From contig JAAVVA010000001.1 in assembly GCA_018449715.1 (NCBI GenBank), positions 1,302,001-1,366,000 of the forward strand: a DNA stretch of 64,000 bases, read 5' to 3'. Position numbers and translations under genes: made by a program. The DNA comes from Acidobacteriaceae bacterium dw_441. GTDB taxonomy: Bacteria > Acidobacteriota > Terriglobia > Terriglobales > Acidobacteriaceae. The first letter of the stretch is position 1; each line of letters begins with the position of its first letter. Positions 1 to 8,030 of the stretch are shown piece by piece. A model generated the notes under the pieces. The model was not told the DNA's origin. It did no database searches and saw nothing but the letters and a program-made list of their open reading frames with translations.

Positions 1-470
1 CGCTCCTTGAGCAGCGTGCGATTGGCGGCTCCTGTCAGGTGATCGTGATGCGCCAGATGGTAGACGTGGTCGCTCAGCCGCTTGTGCTCGGTGATATCGC
101 GGCTGGTAATGGCGATGCCATCACCCACCTTGACGACCTGCACGTTGAGCCACGTGGCCTTGATGCGCTCATCGTCGAGGAAGACCTCGGTGACGAAGGG
201 GAGGCCCGTGCGGACGACCTCGCGGTACTTCACGATCAGCCCCGAGGTGACCATGAAGGGACGCTCTTCTGTAAGGATTTTTCCAATGAGGTCTCCGCGC
301 AGGATGCCGAGCCTGCGTTCTGCATTGGGATTGATGTAGCTGAAACGGAAGTCTACGATCTGGCCTGTCTCGTCGGGAACGCCGTCGAAGAGGTAAAAGT
401 CGTCGAGGCTGTTTTCGGCAGCCTCGTAAAAATGCCTATACTCTCCGGGGACATCGGATGAGTTAGTCAC
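1..470 (-). CDS. PAS-GGDEF signalling protein (diguanylate cyclase-like), 3' end outside window
   Basis: Only the N-terminal 156 codons are present; the gene runs off the left edge. Translation shows a PAS-like domain (about residues 10-130) and then a helix leading into a GGDEF domain, recognisable by HHDHLTGAANR near the cut. GGDEF proteins make cyclic di-GMP from two GTP; an EAL domain could follow but cannot be seen. The chosen start is GTG at 470 because no early in-frame ATG exists and because it overlaps the stop of the upstream sigma54-activator gene by 8 bp (GTGACTAA), implying translational coupling. It is the third gene of a kinase-regulator-cyclase operon, so c-di-GMP output is probably tied to that two-component system (inference). 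Confidence 0.8.
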   Translation of the reverse strand, partial: MTNSSDVPGEYRHFYEAAENSLDDFYLFDGVPDETGQIVDFRFSYINPNAERRLGILRGDLIGKILTEERPFMVTSGLIVKYREVVRTGLPFVTEVFLDDERIKATWLNVQVVKVGDGIAITSRDITEHKRLSDHVYHLAHHDHLTGAANRTLLKE

Positions 471-1899
471 GGCTGCGCTTTTTGATCTCGACATTGAGGC
501 GTTTGATCTTCTGGTTGAGCGTCGAGAGCGGGATGCGGAAGTACTCGGCGGCCTCGGTCTGGTTCCAATGGCAGCGCTCGAGGCGGTCGGAGATGATGCG
601 CCGCTCGATATCTTCCATCAGGTCGAAGAGCGAGGCGTTGGGCTGCTGTTCCAGCAGGTTGGCCGTGTAGGTGTTGCCGGTGAGCTGCGCGGGCAGGAGC
701 TCCGGCGGGATAATCTTGCCGGTAGAAAGAACAACGCCGCGCTCCATCGCATTCTCAAGCTCGCGCACGTTGCCGGGCCACTCGTAATCCATCAGGATGC
801 GCATGGCTTCGGGCGAGAGCGTGCGCTCTTCCATGCCGTTCTCGTTGGCGTAGAACTTGAGGAAGTGTGCGGAGAGCAGGGGAATATCTTCGCGGCGTGC
901 GCGCAGTGGCGGAAGCTCGAGCGTGATGACGTTGAGGCGATAGAAGAGGTCTTCGCGGAAGCGGCCCTGGTGGACGGCCTCCTGCAGGTTGACATTGGTG
1001 GCGGTGAGGATGCGGACGTCCACTTGAATCTCCTGCGTGCCTCCGAGGTGCATGAAGCGGCGGTCCTGCAGGACGCGCAAGATTTTGGCCTGCATGTCCA
1101 TGCTCATGGTGCCGATCTCGTCGAGGAAGAGGGTTCCTCCGTTGGCGACCTCGAAGAGTCCCTTCTTCGCGGAGACCGCCGAGGTGAAGGCTCCCTTGAC
1201 GTGTCCGAAGAGGGTCGATTCGAGCAGGTCCGAAGGCACCGCGCCTGTGTTGACCGGAACAAAAGGACGGTCGCGGCGCGGAGAGTTCGCGTGAATCGCC
1301 TTGGCGATCAGTTCTTTTCCTGTGCCGCTTTCGCCCTGAATGAGAACGGTGGAGCGGCTGGGGGCGATCTGTGCAACGAGATCGAAAAGCTTGAGCATCG
1401 GCTCGCTCTTGCCTACGATATTTTCGAAGTTGTAGCGCTGCTTGAGGGTGCGCTTCAGCTGCACGACCTCTTCTTCAGCCTTATGGCGAGCGATGGCCGT
1501 GCGGATGTCGGCCAGCAGCTTCTCGTTGTCCCACGGCTTCTGGACAAAGTTCTCCGCGCCTGCTCGGATGGCGTCGACAACGTTGCCCATCGTTCCGAAG
1601 GCCGTGATCATGATGACGGGCAGCGTGGGGTACAGCTCGACGATGCGAGGCAGAAGGTCGAGGCCGCTTTCGCCGGGCAGCGAGAGATCGAGCAGCAGAA
1701 GGTCGTAGTGGCTGCGCGCAAGCTGCTCCATGCCAGAGTTGCCTTCGGTGGCCAGCGTGACGGAGAAGCCTTCGAGCGTAAGCATCGTCTCGAGGGATTC
1801 GCGGATGGCGGCCTCGTCGTCGATGATGAGAATGCGTGTGGGCTGTATGCTTTGTTCAGCCTGCCGGGCGGACTCGGTGGCGGTCGTAGTTTCAGGCAT
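463..1899 (-). CDS. NtrC-family sigma54-dependent response regulator
   Basis: 478 aa. Domains in order: a receiver domain (acidic pair D27-D28, phospho-acceptor D71 in LLLLDLSLP, conserved K121), a central AAA+ sigma54-activation domain (Walker A GESGTGKE near residue 190, Walker B GTLFLDEIG, R-finger region) and a C-terminal Fis-type helix-turn-helix (LSTLNQKIKRL). The loop that contacts sigma54 reads GAFTSA instead of the usual GAFTGA. The ATG at 1899 was chosen over a longer upstream frame because it overlaps the kinase stop by 8 bp (ATGCCTGA) and sits just before the receiver domain. It should activate sigma54 promoters when phosphorylated by the kinase encoded immediately upstream. Confidence 0.93.
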   Translation of the reverse strand: MPETTTATESARQAEQSIQPTRILIIDDEAAIRESLETMLTLEGFSVTLATEGNSGMEQLARSHYDLLLLDLSLPGESGLDLLPRIVELYPTLPVIMITAFGTMGNVVDAIRAGAENFVQKPWDNEKLLADIRTAIARHKAEEEVVQLKRTLKQRYNFENIVGKSEPMLKLFDLVAQIAPSRSTVLIQGESGTGKELIAKAIHANSPRRDRPFVPVNTGAVPSDLLESTLFGHVKGAFTSAVSAKKGLFEVANGGTLFLDEIGTMSMDMQAKILRVLQDRRFMHLGGTQEIQVDVRILTATNVNLQEAVHQGRFREDLFYRLNVITLELPPLRARREDIPLLSAHFLKFYANENGMEERTLSPEAMRILMDYEWPGNVRELENAMERGVVLSTGKIIPPELLPAQLTGNTYTANLLEQQPNASLFDLMEDIERRIISDRLERCHWNQTEAAEYFRIPLSTLNQKIKRLNVEIKKRSRD

Positions 1900-4858
1900 G
1901 AATCGTCTTCCTATCGGGCTCCTGCACTGCGTCAGGGGAGGGTACGGGGGGCGGAGCCGGGCGGCTGGCCGAAACGGGGAACTCAAGCTGGAAGGCCGTG
2001 CCGACGCCGACTTCACTTTCGACGTGAATCTTTCCGGCGTGCTCCTGCATGATACCGTAGGTGACCGCGAGGCCGAGGCCCGTGCCCTTGTGTGCGCCCT
2101 CACGCGGGTTGGTCTTGGTGGTGAAGAAGGGGTCGTAGATACGGTTCAGGTGCTCGCGCTCGATACCGCTTCCGGTGTCCTGGATGCGAACGAGGACGCG
2201 GCCCGCACCGTGGAAGGTAGCGACGCGGAGCGTGGCATTCGAAAGGCCGAACATCGCGTCCTTGGCGTTGAGCATCAGGTTGAGAAGCACTTGCTGGAGC
2301 TTGCCGCGATTGCCCTGAATTGCAGGAAGCTGCGGGTCGAAGTTCGTCTCGACGCGAATCTGCGCGGTCTTGAACTGGTGCTCCAGCAGAACGGTCGTGT
2401 CGTGTAGAAGCTCGTTGAGATCGACACTGGTAAACTCGCTTCCGCTGGTGCGCGAGAAGTTGAGCAGTCCATTGACGATCTCCGATGCACGGAAGGTCTG
2501 CTGGGTGATCTTTTCGAGCACAGGGGCCAGCCTCTCGTCGTCGCGCATGTGCTTGGTCAGCATCTGCGCGTAGCTGGAGATGACGGCCAGCGGCGTGTTG
2601 ACCTCGTGCGCGACTCCAGCGGCGAGCAGGCCGATGGAGGAGAGTTTTTCGGACTGCGTGAGCTGCGCCTCCATCTGGATGCGGTCCGTGATGTCGTCGA
2701 CAAGGATGATGCGTCCGATGGTGGTGAAGTCTCGCGTGACCAGCGGAGCGATGGCGATGTTCGCCACGCGTGATTCACCGTCGGGAAGCGCGAGGCGGAA
2801 CTTGTAGAGCGTGTGCGTGCCCTGCTCGTCGCGGACGGCGTTGAAACGGCTGACGAAGTCGGCAGGGAAGAGAGACGAGAGTGGCTGACGAAGGGCTTCA
2901 GCACGCGGGCGGCTGAAGAGCACCTCCATCTGCGCGTTCCAGCTTTCGACGCGGTCGTCGAGATCGACGGCGAAGATGCCGATGTTGATGGACTCGACGA
3001 TGTTCTCGTTGAACTCCTTGAGGCGCTCGAAGTCGGTGATCTTCTGTTCGAGGCGGCGGTAGAGCTGCGCGTTCTGGATGGCGATGCCGATGTATCCGGC
3101 GAGAGATTCGAGCACCTCCATCTCCTCGCTGGAGAGGAAGTCGCCGTCGCGCGTGCGGCCCAGTCCGATGACCGCAACGGTGCGAGTGCCAAAGCCTTCG
3201 CGGCTGGCCACACGGCAAGGGACGTAGTAGTTCAGGTCGAGCCGCGAGGCGCTGAGGCGTTGCATCTCAGGCAGCCGAAGAACCTGCTGGGGATTCTCAA
3301 GGAAGAGGTGCGTATTGGCCTCGGGGCCATCGAAGTCAAGGAAGCTGGTGTCGAGTGCGGCAAGCTCGGAGGCCGAGATATTCGTGAGGCCATGCGAGGC
3401 GGCGACCTGGAAGCTCGGGGAGCGGCGCGTGTCTTCTTCAGAGGCAAGAAAGACGGCGACGCGTGTGACCAGCAGCGTCTGCGGCAGGCGTTCGACGATG
3501 GAGTCCAGTAGGGCGCGAAGGTCGGTCTGCGAGTTGAGGTCGCGTCCGAACTCGATCAACGTTTCGCGGTAGTTGAAGCGGCGTTGGTCGAACATGCGGT
3601 CGACACGCGCCTGGATGGCTCGCTTCAGAGGGTCGAAGACGATGCCCGTGATGATGATGGCCAGCAGAAGTCCCCACGTCCGAAGGCTTGGGAGTCGCGT
3701 GTGGACCCTCTCGGCGGTGAACGCGACAACGGTGAAGTAGAGACCGGCGAGGGAGGCGGTCGCGAGCGTATAGGTGACGCCGCGCTTGAAGATCAGGTCC
3801 ACATCCATCAGGCGGTAGCGGACGATGGCCCAGCTGAAGGTCAGAGGGAGGAAGACCAGCGACAGTCCCGCGAGCTTGGTGAGCAGGCTGGGAACGTGAA
3901 TGTCGAGGACGTATGGAATCGCCATCAGCGTGAAGGGCGTGACGGCGAGCAGTGTTCCGCGGGTCAGCCACTTGAGCTGTTGGCGCTCCAGCGCGGACTC
4001 CGTGCGATGGTAACGCACGCGGAAGACGACTGCCGCGATGACGTAGTAAATAGCAAGGTAGGCGACCGAGATCTGGTCGAGCCGGTGGCGCAGAAGAGCG
4101 GTTGCGGTCCAGAAGTTGATGGCCCAGTACTGTAGCCCGACGAGAAAGATTCCCGGCAGGTAGAGGATGCTTCCCAGAACGCGCCGCCGCACACGGTATG
4201 CCGGAAGGGCGTAGTCGTTCGAGAAGTTGACGGCGAAGTGCAGGAAGAGCGCGGGCTGCAGCGCTCCTGCAATGATGTTGCCCCAGTAGATGATCCAGTC
4301 GAGAGTGTCGAGCTGGCCCGTGTACTTGAAGGCGTACAGGACGAACGAGGTCAGGCAGAAGACATAAAAGTGCGTCGACTTGGGCGCGGTCCAGCGTCGG
4401 AAGAGAACGTACAGGCCGATCGAGAGATAGACGAGGGCGATGAAGCGCAGCCCCTGGTTGATGGAGCGGTCCGTCGGCTCAAGGATGACCTGAATGTCGA
4501 ACTTGGCGGAGTTTGCAAGATCCTTCGCGTGGGGGATCGGGCGGAGGATCGAGTAGGTTGCGTGGCCCCAGATTCCGCTACGGAACATCTGGCGGGTAAG
4601 GGCGGGCATACGCTCGACCGGATGTTCGTTGACCCCGGTAAGAATGTCTCCCGTGCGAACGCCGGCGCGGTCGGCGGGGGAGCCGGAGGGAACGTACTGA
4701 GCTCGAAGTCCCCCTCGCGCCTCGATCCAGGTAACGCCGTCCGTGGGGATCTCAAAGGAGTTCTCGCGCTGAAGGTTCATGAGCGCAAGCACGAAAGCGG
4801 CCACGGTCGCGATGGCTAGGGCGACAGCCAGAATGCGCGTTTGGGCGACGTCTTTCAT
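1892..4858 (-). CDS. Membrane histidine kinase with N-terminal PDZ domain, GAF and PAS domains
   Basis: 988 aa. Order: one N-terminal TM helix (residues about 8-28), a PDZ-like domain (about 35-110, with SGSPADRAGVRTGD), a block of roughly seven hydrophobic helices (about 135-400), a GAF-like domain, a PAS domain, and a C-terminal HisKA/HATPase core. The H-box is GVAHEVNTPLAV near residue 750, followed by an N-box (NLMLNAKDAM), DTGSGI and GTGLGLAV, so it should be catalytically competent. A PDZ followed by a multi-helix membrane region resembles the ComP type of sensor (family knowledge). Its stop overlaps the start of the NtrC-type regulator, its likely cognate partner. The ligand is unknown; the PDZ may sense a peptide or envelope protein (inference). 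Confidence 0.92.
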   Translation of the reverse strand: MKDVAQTRILAVALAIATVAAFVLALMNLQRENSFEIPTDGVTWIEARGGLRAQYVPSGSPADRAGVRTGDILTGVNEHPVERMPALTRQMFRSGIWGHATYSILRPIPHAKDLANSAKFDIQVILEPTDRSINQGLRFIALVYLSIGLYVLFRRWTAPKSTHFYVFCLTSFVLYAFKYTGQLDTLDWIIYWGNIIAGALQPALFLHFAVNFSNDYALPAYRVRRRVLGSILYLPGIFLVGLQYWAINFWTATALLRHRLDQISVAYLAIYYVIAAVVFRVRYHRTESALERQQLKWLTRGTLLAVTPFTLMAIPYVLDIHVPSLLTKLAGLSLVFLPLTFSWAIVRYRLMDVDLIFKRGVTYTLATASLAGLYFTVVAFTAERVHTRLPSLRTWGLLLAIIITGIVFDPLKRAIQARVDRMFDQRRFNYRETLIEFGRDLNSQTDLRALLDSIVERLPQTLLVTRVAVFLASEEDTRRSPSFQVAASHGLTNISASELAALDTSFLDFDGPEANTHLFLENPQQVLRLPEMQRLSASRLDLNYYVPCRVASREGFGTRTVAVIGLGRTRDGDFLSSEEMEVLESLAGYIGIAIQNAQLYRRLEQKITDFERLKEFNENIVESINIGIFAVDLDDRVESWNAQMEVLFSRPRAEALRQPLSSLFPADFVSRFNAVRDEQGTHTLYKFRLALPDGESRVANIAIAPLVTRDFTTIGRIILVDDITDRIQMEAQLTQSEKLSSIGLLAAGVAHEVNTPLAVISSYAQMLTKHMRDDERLAPVLEKITQQTFRASEIVNGLLNFSRTSGSEFTSVDLNELLHDTTVLLEHQFKTAQIRVETNFDPQLPAIQGNRGKLQQVLLNLMLNAKDAMFGLSNATLRVATFHGAGRVLVRIQDTGSGIEREHLNRIYDPFFTTKTNPREGAHKGTGLGLAVTYGIMQEHAGKIHVESEVGVGTAFQLEFPVSASRPAPPPVPSPDAVQEPDRKTIHA

Positions 4859-4877
4859 GGGCCTTAAAAGGACTTAC

Positions 4878-4893
4878 AGCACATAGCGTGCCA
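4878..4893 (-). promoter_or_regulatory. Candidate sigma54 (-24/-12) promoter of the kinase operon
   Basis: On the minus strand the sequence reads TGGCAC-GCTAT-GTGCT, matching the sigma54 consensus TGGCAC-N5-TTGCW at all but one fixed position, with exactly 10 bp between the GG and GC pairs. The GC element is about 20 bp before the kinase ATG at 4858, so the leader would be short but would include the TTAAGG ribosome-binding sequence. Since the operon itself encodes a sigma54 activator, autoregulation is plausible. Confidence 0.6.
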
Positions 4894-4910
4894 AACGGCA
4901 GGCACAGCAA

Positions 4911-4926
4911 TGGCGTGGATTTTGCG
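4911..4926 (+). promoter_or_regulatory. Weaker divergent -24/-12-like element
   Basis: TGGCGT-GGATT-TTGCG on the plus strand has the correct GG-N10-GC spacing but departs from consensus at three positions. It points towards the alpha/beta hydrolase at 5117, leaving a leader of about 180 nt. It lies back-to-back with the better match at 4878-4893, so the interval could be a bidirectional sigma54 control region. The rest of 4859-5116 is AT-rich and shows no convincing gene. Confidence 0.3.
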
Positions 4927-5116
4927 AACACCCTTCTCCAGATTTCTATGGAAAATCATAACTCGTTTTGCAAATTAGAGATACAGGGTTGCTCCATTCC
5001 TGAACGAGGAAATCTCTCTGCTTGGATGCGATTTCGAAAAACGCTTGCCCGGAAGATTTTTTGTTACGGAGAAATTAATCGTACTGTAACATTAGAAATT
5101 GGGTGAATACACGGAG

Positions 5117-5980
5117 ATGTCACAGGTAGCGGGCAAAAAAAAGATCGCGGTGGAAGAGGGCTATGTCACGGTCAACGGGGCACGGCTTCACTTTCACAGG
5201 GCCGGGCGGGGACGACCTCTCCTCCTGCTGCATGGTCTGGTGGGGTCGGTGCATAACTGGCGCCAGAACATCCGCTATCTCGCACAGGACGCGAACGTCT
5301 ACGCTGTCGACCTGGTGAACATGGGGGAGTCGGAGCGGGTTCCTGGGCTGGATTCGAGCCTTGAGGCGACGGCGGACCGCGTGGCGGCCTGCATGGACGC
5401 GCTGGGCTTGAAGGTGGCCGATATTGCCGGGCACTCGCACGGCGGCGCGGTGGCGATGATGCTGGCGGCGCGTCACCCGGAGAGGGTGCGGCGGCTGGTG
5501 CTGTTCGCCCCGGCGAATCCCTTCTGCGACCTTGGAAAGCAACTGATCGACTTTTACCAGACGCGCTTTGGAATGTGGCTGGCGAAGCAAATTCCCTGGA
5601 TTCCGCGTCCCCTGAAAGTGACGGCGCTCAGCCGCATGTACGGCAACCCTGCCCGCATGGCGAGCGACGCTCTGCCCGGATACATGGACGGGTTAGGGAT
5701 TCCGGGAACGATCGACCACATTATGAGCATCGTGCGGGGCTGGTCCAGCGATATGGGCCAACTTCGTGAAGAGCTTGTAAACCTTGCGGAGAAGCCTACG
5801 CTGCTGATCTGGGGCGACCGCGACCGTACCGTCGGACTGCGCTCGGCTGAGCCGTTGCAGCAGTTCCTGCGCCAGTCGGATCTCGTGGTTCTGCCGGGCG
5901 TCGGACATATTCCGTTCGAGGAGATGCCCGATATCTGCAACGGAACCGTGCGGGAGTGGCTTCTGGCTCCTCTGTCGTAA
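5117..5980 (+). CDS. Alpha/beta-fold hydrolase
   Basis: 287 aa from the ATG at 5117; a TTG 18 bp upstream is the alternative. The alpha/beta hydrolase core is clear: oxyanion-hole region LLLHGLVGS, nucleophile elbow AGHSHGG (Ser about residue 105), catalytic Asp in WGDRD and His in GVGHIPFEE. There is no signal peptide, so it is probably cytoplasmic. The substrate cannot be told from sequence; esterase, epoxide hydrolase-like or C-C hydrolase activity are all possible. It is transcribed away from the two-component operon and is followed convergently by another hydrolase. Confidence 0.88.
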   Translation: MSQVAGKKKIAVEEGYVTVNGARLHFHRAGRGRPLLLLHGLVGSVHNWRQNIRYLAQDANVYAVDLVNMGESERVPGLDSSLEATADRVAACMDALGLKVADIAGHSHGGAVAMMLAARHPERVRRLVLFAPANPFCDLGKQLIDFYQTRFGMWLAKQIPWIPRPLKVTALSRMYGNPARMASDALPGYMDGLGIPGTIDHIMSIVRGWSSDMGQLREELVNLAEKPTLLIWGDRDRTVGLRSAEPLQQFLRQSDLVVLPGVGHIPFEEMPDICNGTVREWLLAPLS

Positions 5981-6031
5981 GCAGCAGGACGAAGAAGATT
6001 GCGGCGGGAGATTCTCTCCCGCCCTTTGTAT

Positions 6032-6739
6032 TTAAACCGACGGGGTGAGCCCGAAGGTCTCGGAGAGCCACTGGCGCATGGCCTCCTGCATCAGGCTGAG
6101 CTTGGGACCGGGGAAGTTGGGTGTCCCCTGAAAGAAGTGTTCTGCACCTTCAATCCACACAATCTTCTTCGGCTCGGCGGCGCGCAGAAGCATCGGCTCG
6201 ACCTTGTCGCGAGGACCGTACTGATCCTCGGTCCCGCTGATGAAGAGTTTGGGCTGTGTGCAGTGCTCGAGAAATTCGTAGGTATAGCTGCGACCTTCGG
6301 CGAGGTTCGGGACCCCGAGGCCGACGATTCCTTTCACGCGAGCGTCATCGCAGGCGGCACGCATTCCGATGTAAGAGCCAAAGGAGAATCCTGCAAGCAG
6401 GATGGGAAGCCCTAGATTCGTGTCGAGCCAGTCGAGCGCAGCGCGCGCGTCGTCCAGTTCGCCGGGGCCGTAGTCGTGAACGCCCTCGCTCAGGCCAACG
6501 CCACGGAAGTTGAAGCGCAGCACCGGCAGCCCGAATCCGGAGAAGACCTTCATCGCGTGATAGACGACCTTGTTGTGCATGGTTCCGCCGCCCAGCGGGT
6601 GCGGATGGCAGACGAGCGCGGCGAAGGGAGCATCGGGGCGGCCTCCGTTCAGCACGGCTTCGAGCTTGCCTGCGGGGCCGCGCAGATCGTCGATGGACTG
6701 GATCACCGAGGAAGAGAAAGAGGGCGATACTTGGCTCAT
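6032..6739 (-). CDS. Small alpha/beta hydrolase of the dienelactone-hydrolase-like/serine esterase type
   Basis: 235 aa. The start is taken at 6739 (MSQVSPSF); more upstream residues are open but would cross the promoter region of the divergent peptidase gene. The fold is marked by CHPHPLGGG (typical of this hydrolase subfamily), RFNFRGVG, nucleophile elbow AGFSFGS, an Asp in SGTEDQYG and a His in EGAEHFFQG. Proteins of this kind are often annotated only as alpha/beta hydrolases; the substrate is unknown. It has no signal peptide, is divergent from the M20 peptidase (43 bp gap) and convergent with the preceding hydrolase. Confidence 0.85.
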   Translation of the reverse strand: MSQVSPSFSSSVIQSIDDLRGPAGKLEAVLNGGRPDAPFAALVCHPHPLGGGTMHNKVVYHAMKVFSGFGLPVLRFNFRGVGLSEGVHDYGPGELDDARAALDWLDTNLGLPILLAGFSFGSYIGMRAACDDARVKGIVGLGVPNLAEGRSYTYEFLEHCTQPKLFISGTEDQYGPRDKVEPMLLRAAEPKKIVWIEGAEHFFQGTPNFPGPKLSLMQEAMRQWLSETFGLTPSV

Positions 6740-6782
6740 TGCTAACAGTGTAACGGCGCTGGTGTCGTATGCTGGAAGGCGT

Positions 6783-7817
6783 ATGCCCATCGATCCTATT
6801 GAACTGACACGGCAGCTTGTCAACATCGAGTCCACGACCTACTACGAGGGGCCAGCGGGACACTTCCTCTACGAGTTTCTTGAGCGCGAACGCTATCAGG
6901 TCGAGAAGACGCCGGTCTCGCAGCCGGACCGCCTGCTGACGCCCGGCGCGGGAGAAGGCGAGCGATTCAACGTCTACGCCGCGCTGCCGGGAGTGACTCC
7001 CGACGTGGTGTTTTCGACTCACATGGATACGGTGCCGCCGTACTTTGGCTGCCGCGAGGACGACGAGTTTCTTTATGGCAGAGGGACGTGCGATGCGAAG
7101 GGAATTATCGCCGCTCAGGTGGCCGCTGCCGACCGTCTGCGAGAGGCTGGCGTGAAGGTGGGTCTTCTGTTCGTGGTCGGCGAAGAGCGCGACTCGGCAG
7201 GAGCGCAGGAGGCGAATCTTCACCCGAAGGGATCGAAGTTCCTCATCAACGGCGAGCCCACGGACAACCGGCTGGCGCTGGCCTCGAAGGGCGCTCTGCG
7301 AGTGGAGCTTCGCGCCAAGGGCAAGATGGCGCATTCGGCTTACCCCGAGCTTGGAGACTCGGCCATCAACAAACTGATCGAGGCGCTGCACGATGTTCTG
7401 GCCATGCCTCTGCCGGTCGAGCCGGAGATCGGACCTTCGACCCTGAACATCGGCCTGATCGAGGGCGGACGCGCCCCCAACGTCATTGCAGACAAGGCCG
7501 AGGCACATATCCTGATCCGTCTGGTCGGGCCCTCGGACGTCCTGAAGGAAGAGATTTTGAAGACAGTTGGCGACCGCGCACACGTCAACTTCTCACTGGA
7601 CCTGCCGTTCGTGCGGATGCGCAAGGTGGGCAACCTGCCTACGATGGTGGCGAAGTTCACGACCGACATCCCGTCGCTGACCGAGTGGGGTGAGCCGTTC
7701 CTGCTGGGGCCGGGGTCGATCCACGTGGCGCACACGCCGGACGAGAAAATCGCGAAAAAAGAGCTTCTGGAGGCCGTAGACCTTTACTACAACCTGGCCA
7801 CGAGCCTGGTTGGGTAG
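6783..7817 (+). CDS. M20-family metallohydrolase (acetylornithine deacetylase/DapE-like)
   Basis: 344 aa. The start ATG at 6783 is preceded by GGAAGG. Zinc-ligand motifs of the M20 family are all present: STHMDT (His, then Asp), GRGTCDAKG (bridging Asp), GEERDS (catalytic Glu pair) and a C-terminal HVAHTPDE. The lid/dimerisation domain lies in the middle (KGKMAHSAYPELG). Members hydrolyse N-acyl or peptide bonds of amino-acid derivatives, as in arginine or lysine biosynthesis, or small peptides. Nothing nearby belongs to arginine or lysine biosynthesis, so the substrate is left open. Confidence 0.88.
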   Translation: MPIDPIELTRQLVNIESTTYYEGPAGHFLYEFLERERYQVEKTPVSQPDRLLTPGAGEGERFNVYAALPGVTPDVVFSTHMDTVPPYFGCREDDEFLYGRGTCDAKGIIAAQVAAADRLREAGVKVGLLFVVGEERDSAGAQEANLHPKGSKFLINGEPTDNRLALASKGALRVELRAKGKMAHSAYPELGDSAINKLIEALHDVLAMPLPVEPEIGPSTLNIGLIEGGRAPNVIADKAEAHILIRLVGPSDVLKEEILKTVGDRAHVNFSLDLPFVRMRKVGNLPTMVAKFTTDIPSLTEWGEPFLLGPGSIHVAHTPDEKIAKKELLEAVDLYYNLATSLVG

Positions 7818-7856
7818 CTCGCAGCAGCCTCCATGCAGGGCCAGTGAAGCATAGCG

Positions 7857-7933
7857 AAACGAAGAATCCCTATATTTTGCTTGTACCGCCAGCATTCTTC
7901 CAGGCACAGGCAAAATATAGGGATTCTTCGTTT
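7857..7933. repeat. Near-perfect 24-bp inverted repeat
   Basis: The arm at 7857-7880 (beginning AAACGAAGAATCCC) is the exact reverse complement of 7910-7933, with a 29-bp spacer. It fills most of the 213-bp gap between the M20 peptidase and dnaE. It has no T-tract, so it is not a typical intrinsic terminator. The size and symmetry suggest a REP/REPIN-like palindromic unit (inference). Confidence 0.85.
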
Positions 7934-8030
7934 GCGGCTCCAGGGTGACGATTTCACGAAGAGGAACCCACTCCGGTTCAACCCAATTAGGGACGCGTTT
8001 TCCTCGCTCTCGGCGGGCTTAAAATAAGCT

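Noticed and set aside
4888-5106. 72-codon plus-strand frame in the kinase/hydrolase divergent spacer
   Set aside because: No ribosome-binding site, no motif, and it covers the candidate sigma54 elements; better explained as non-coding.
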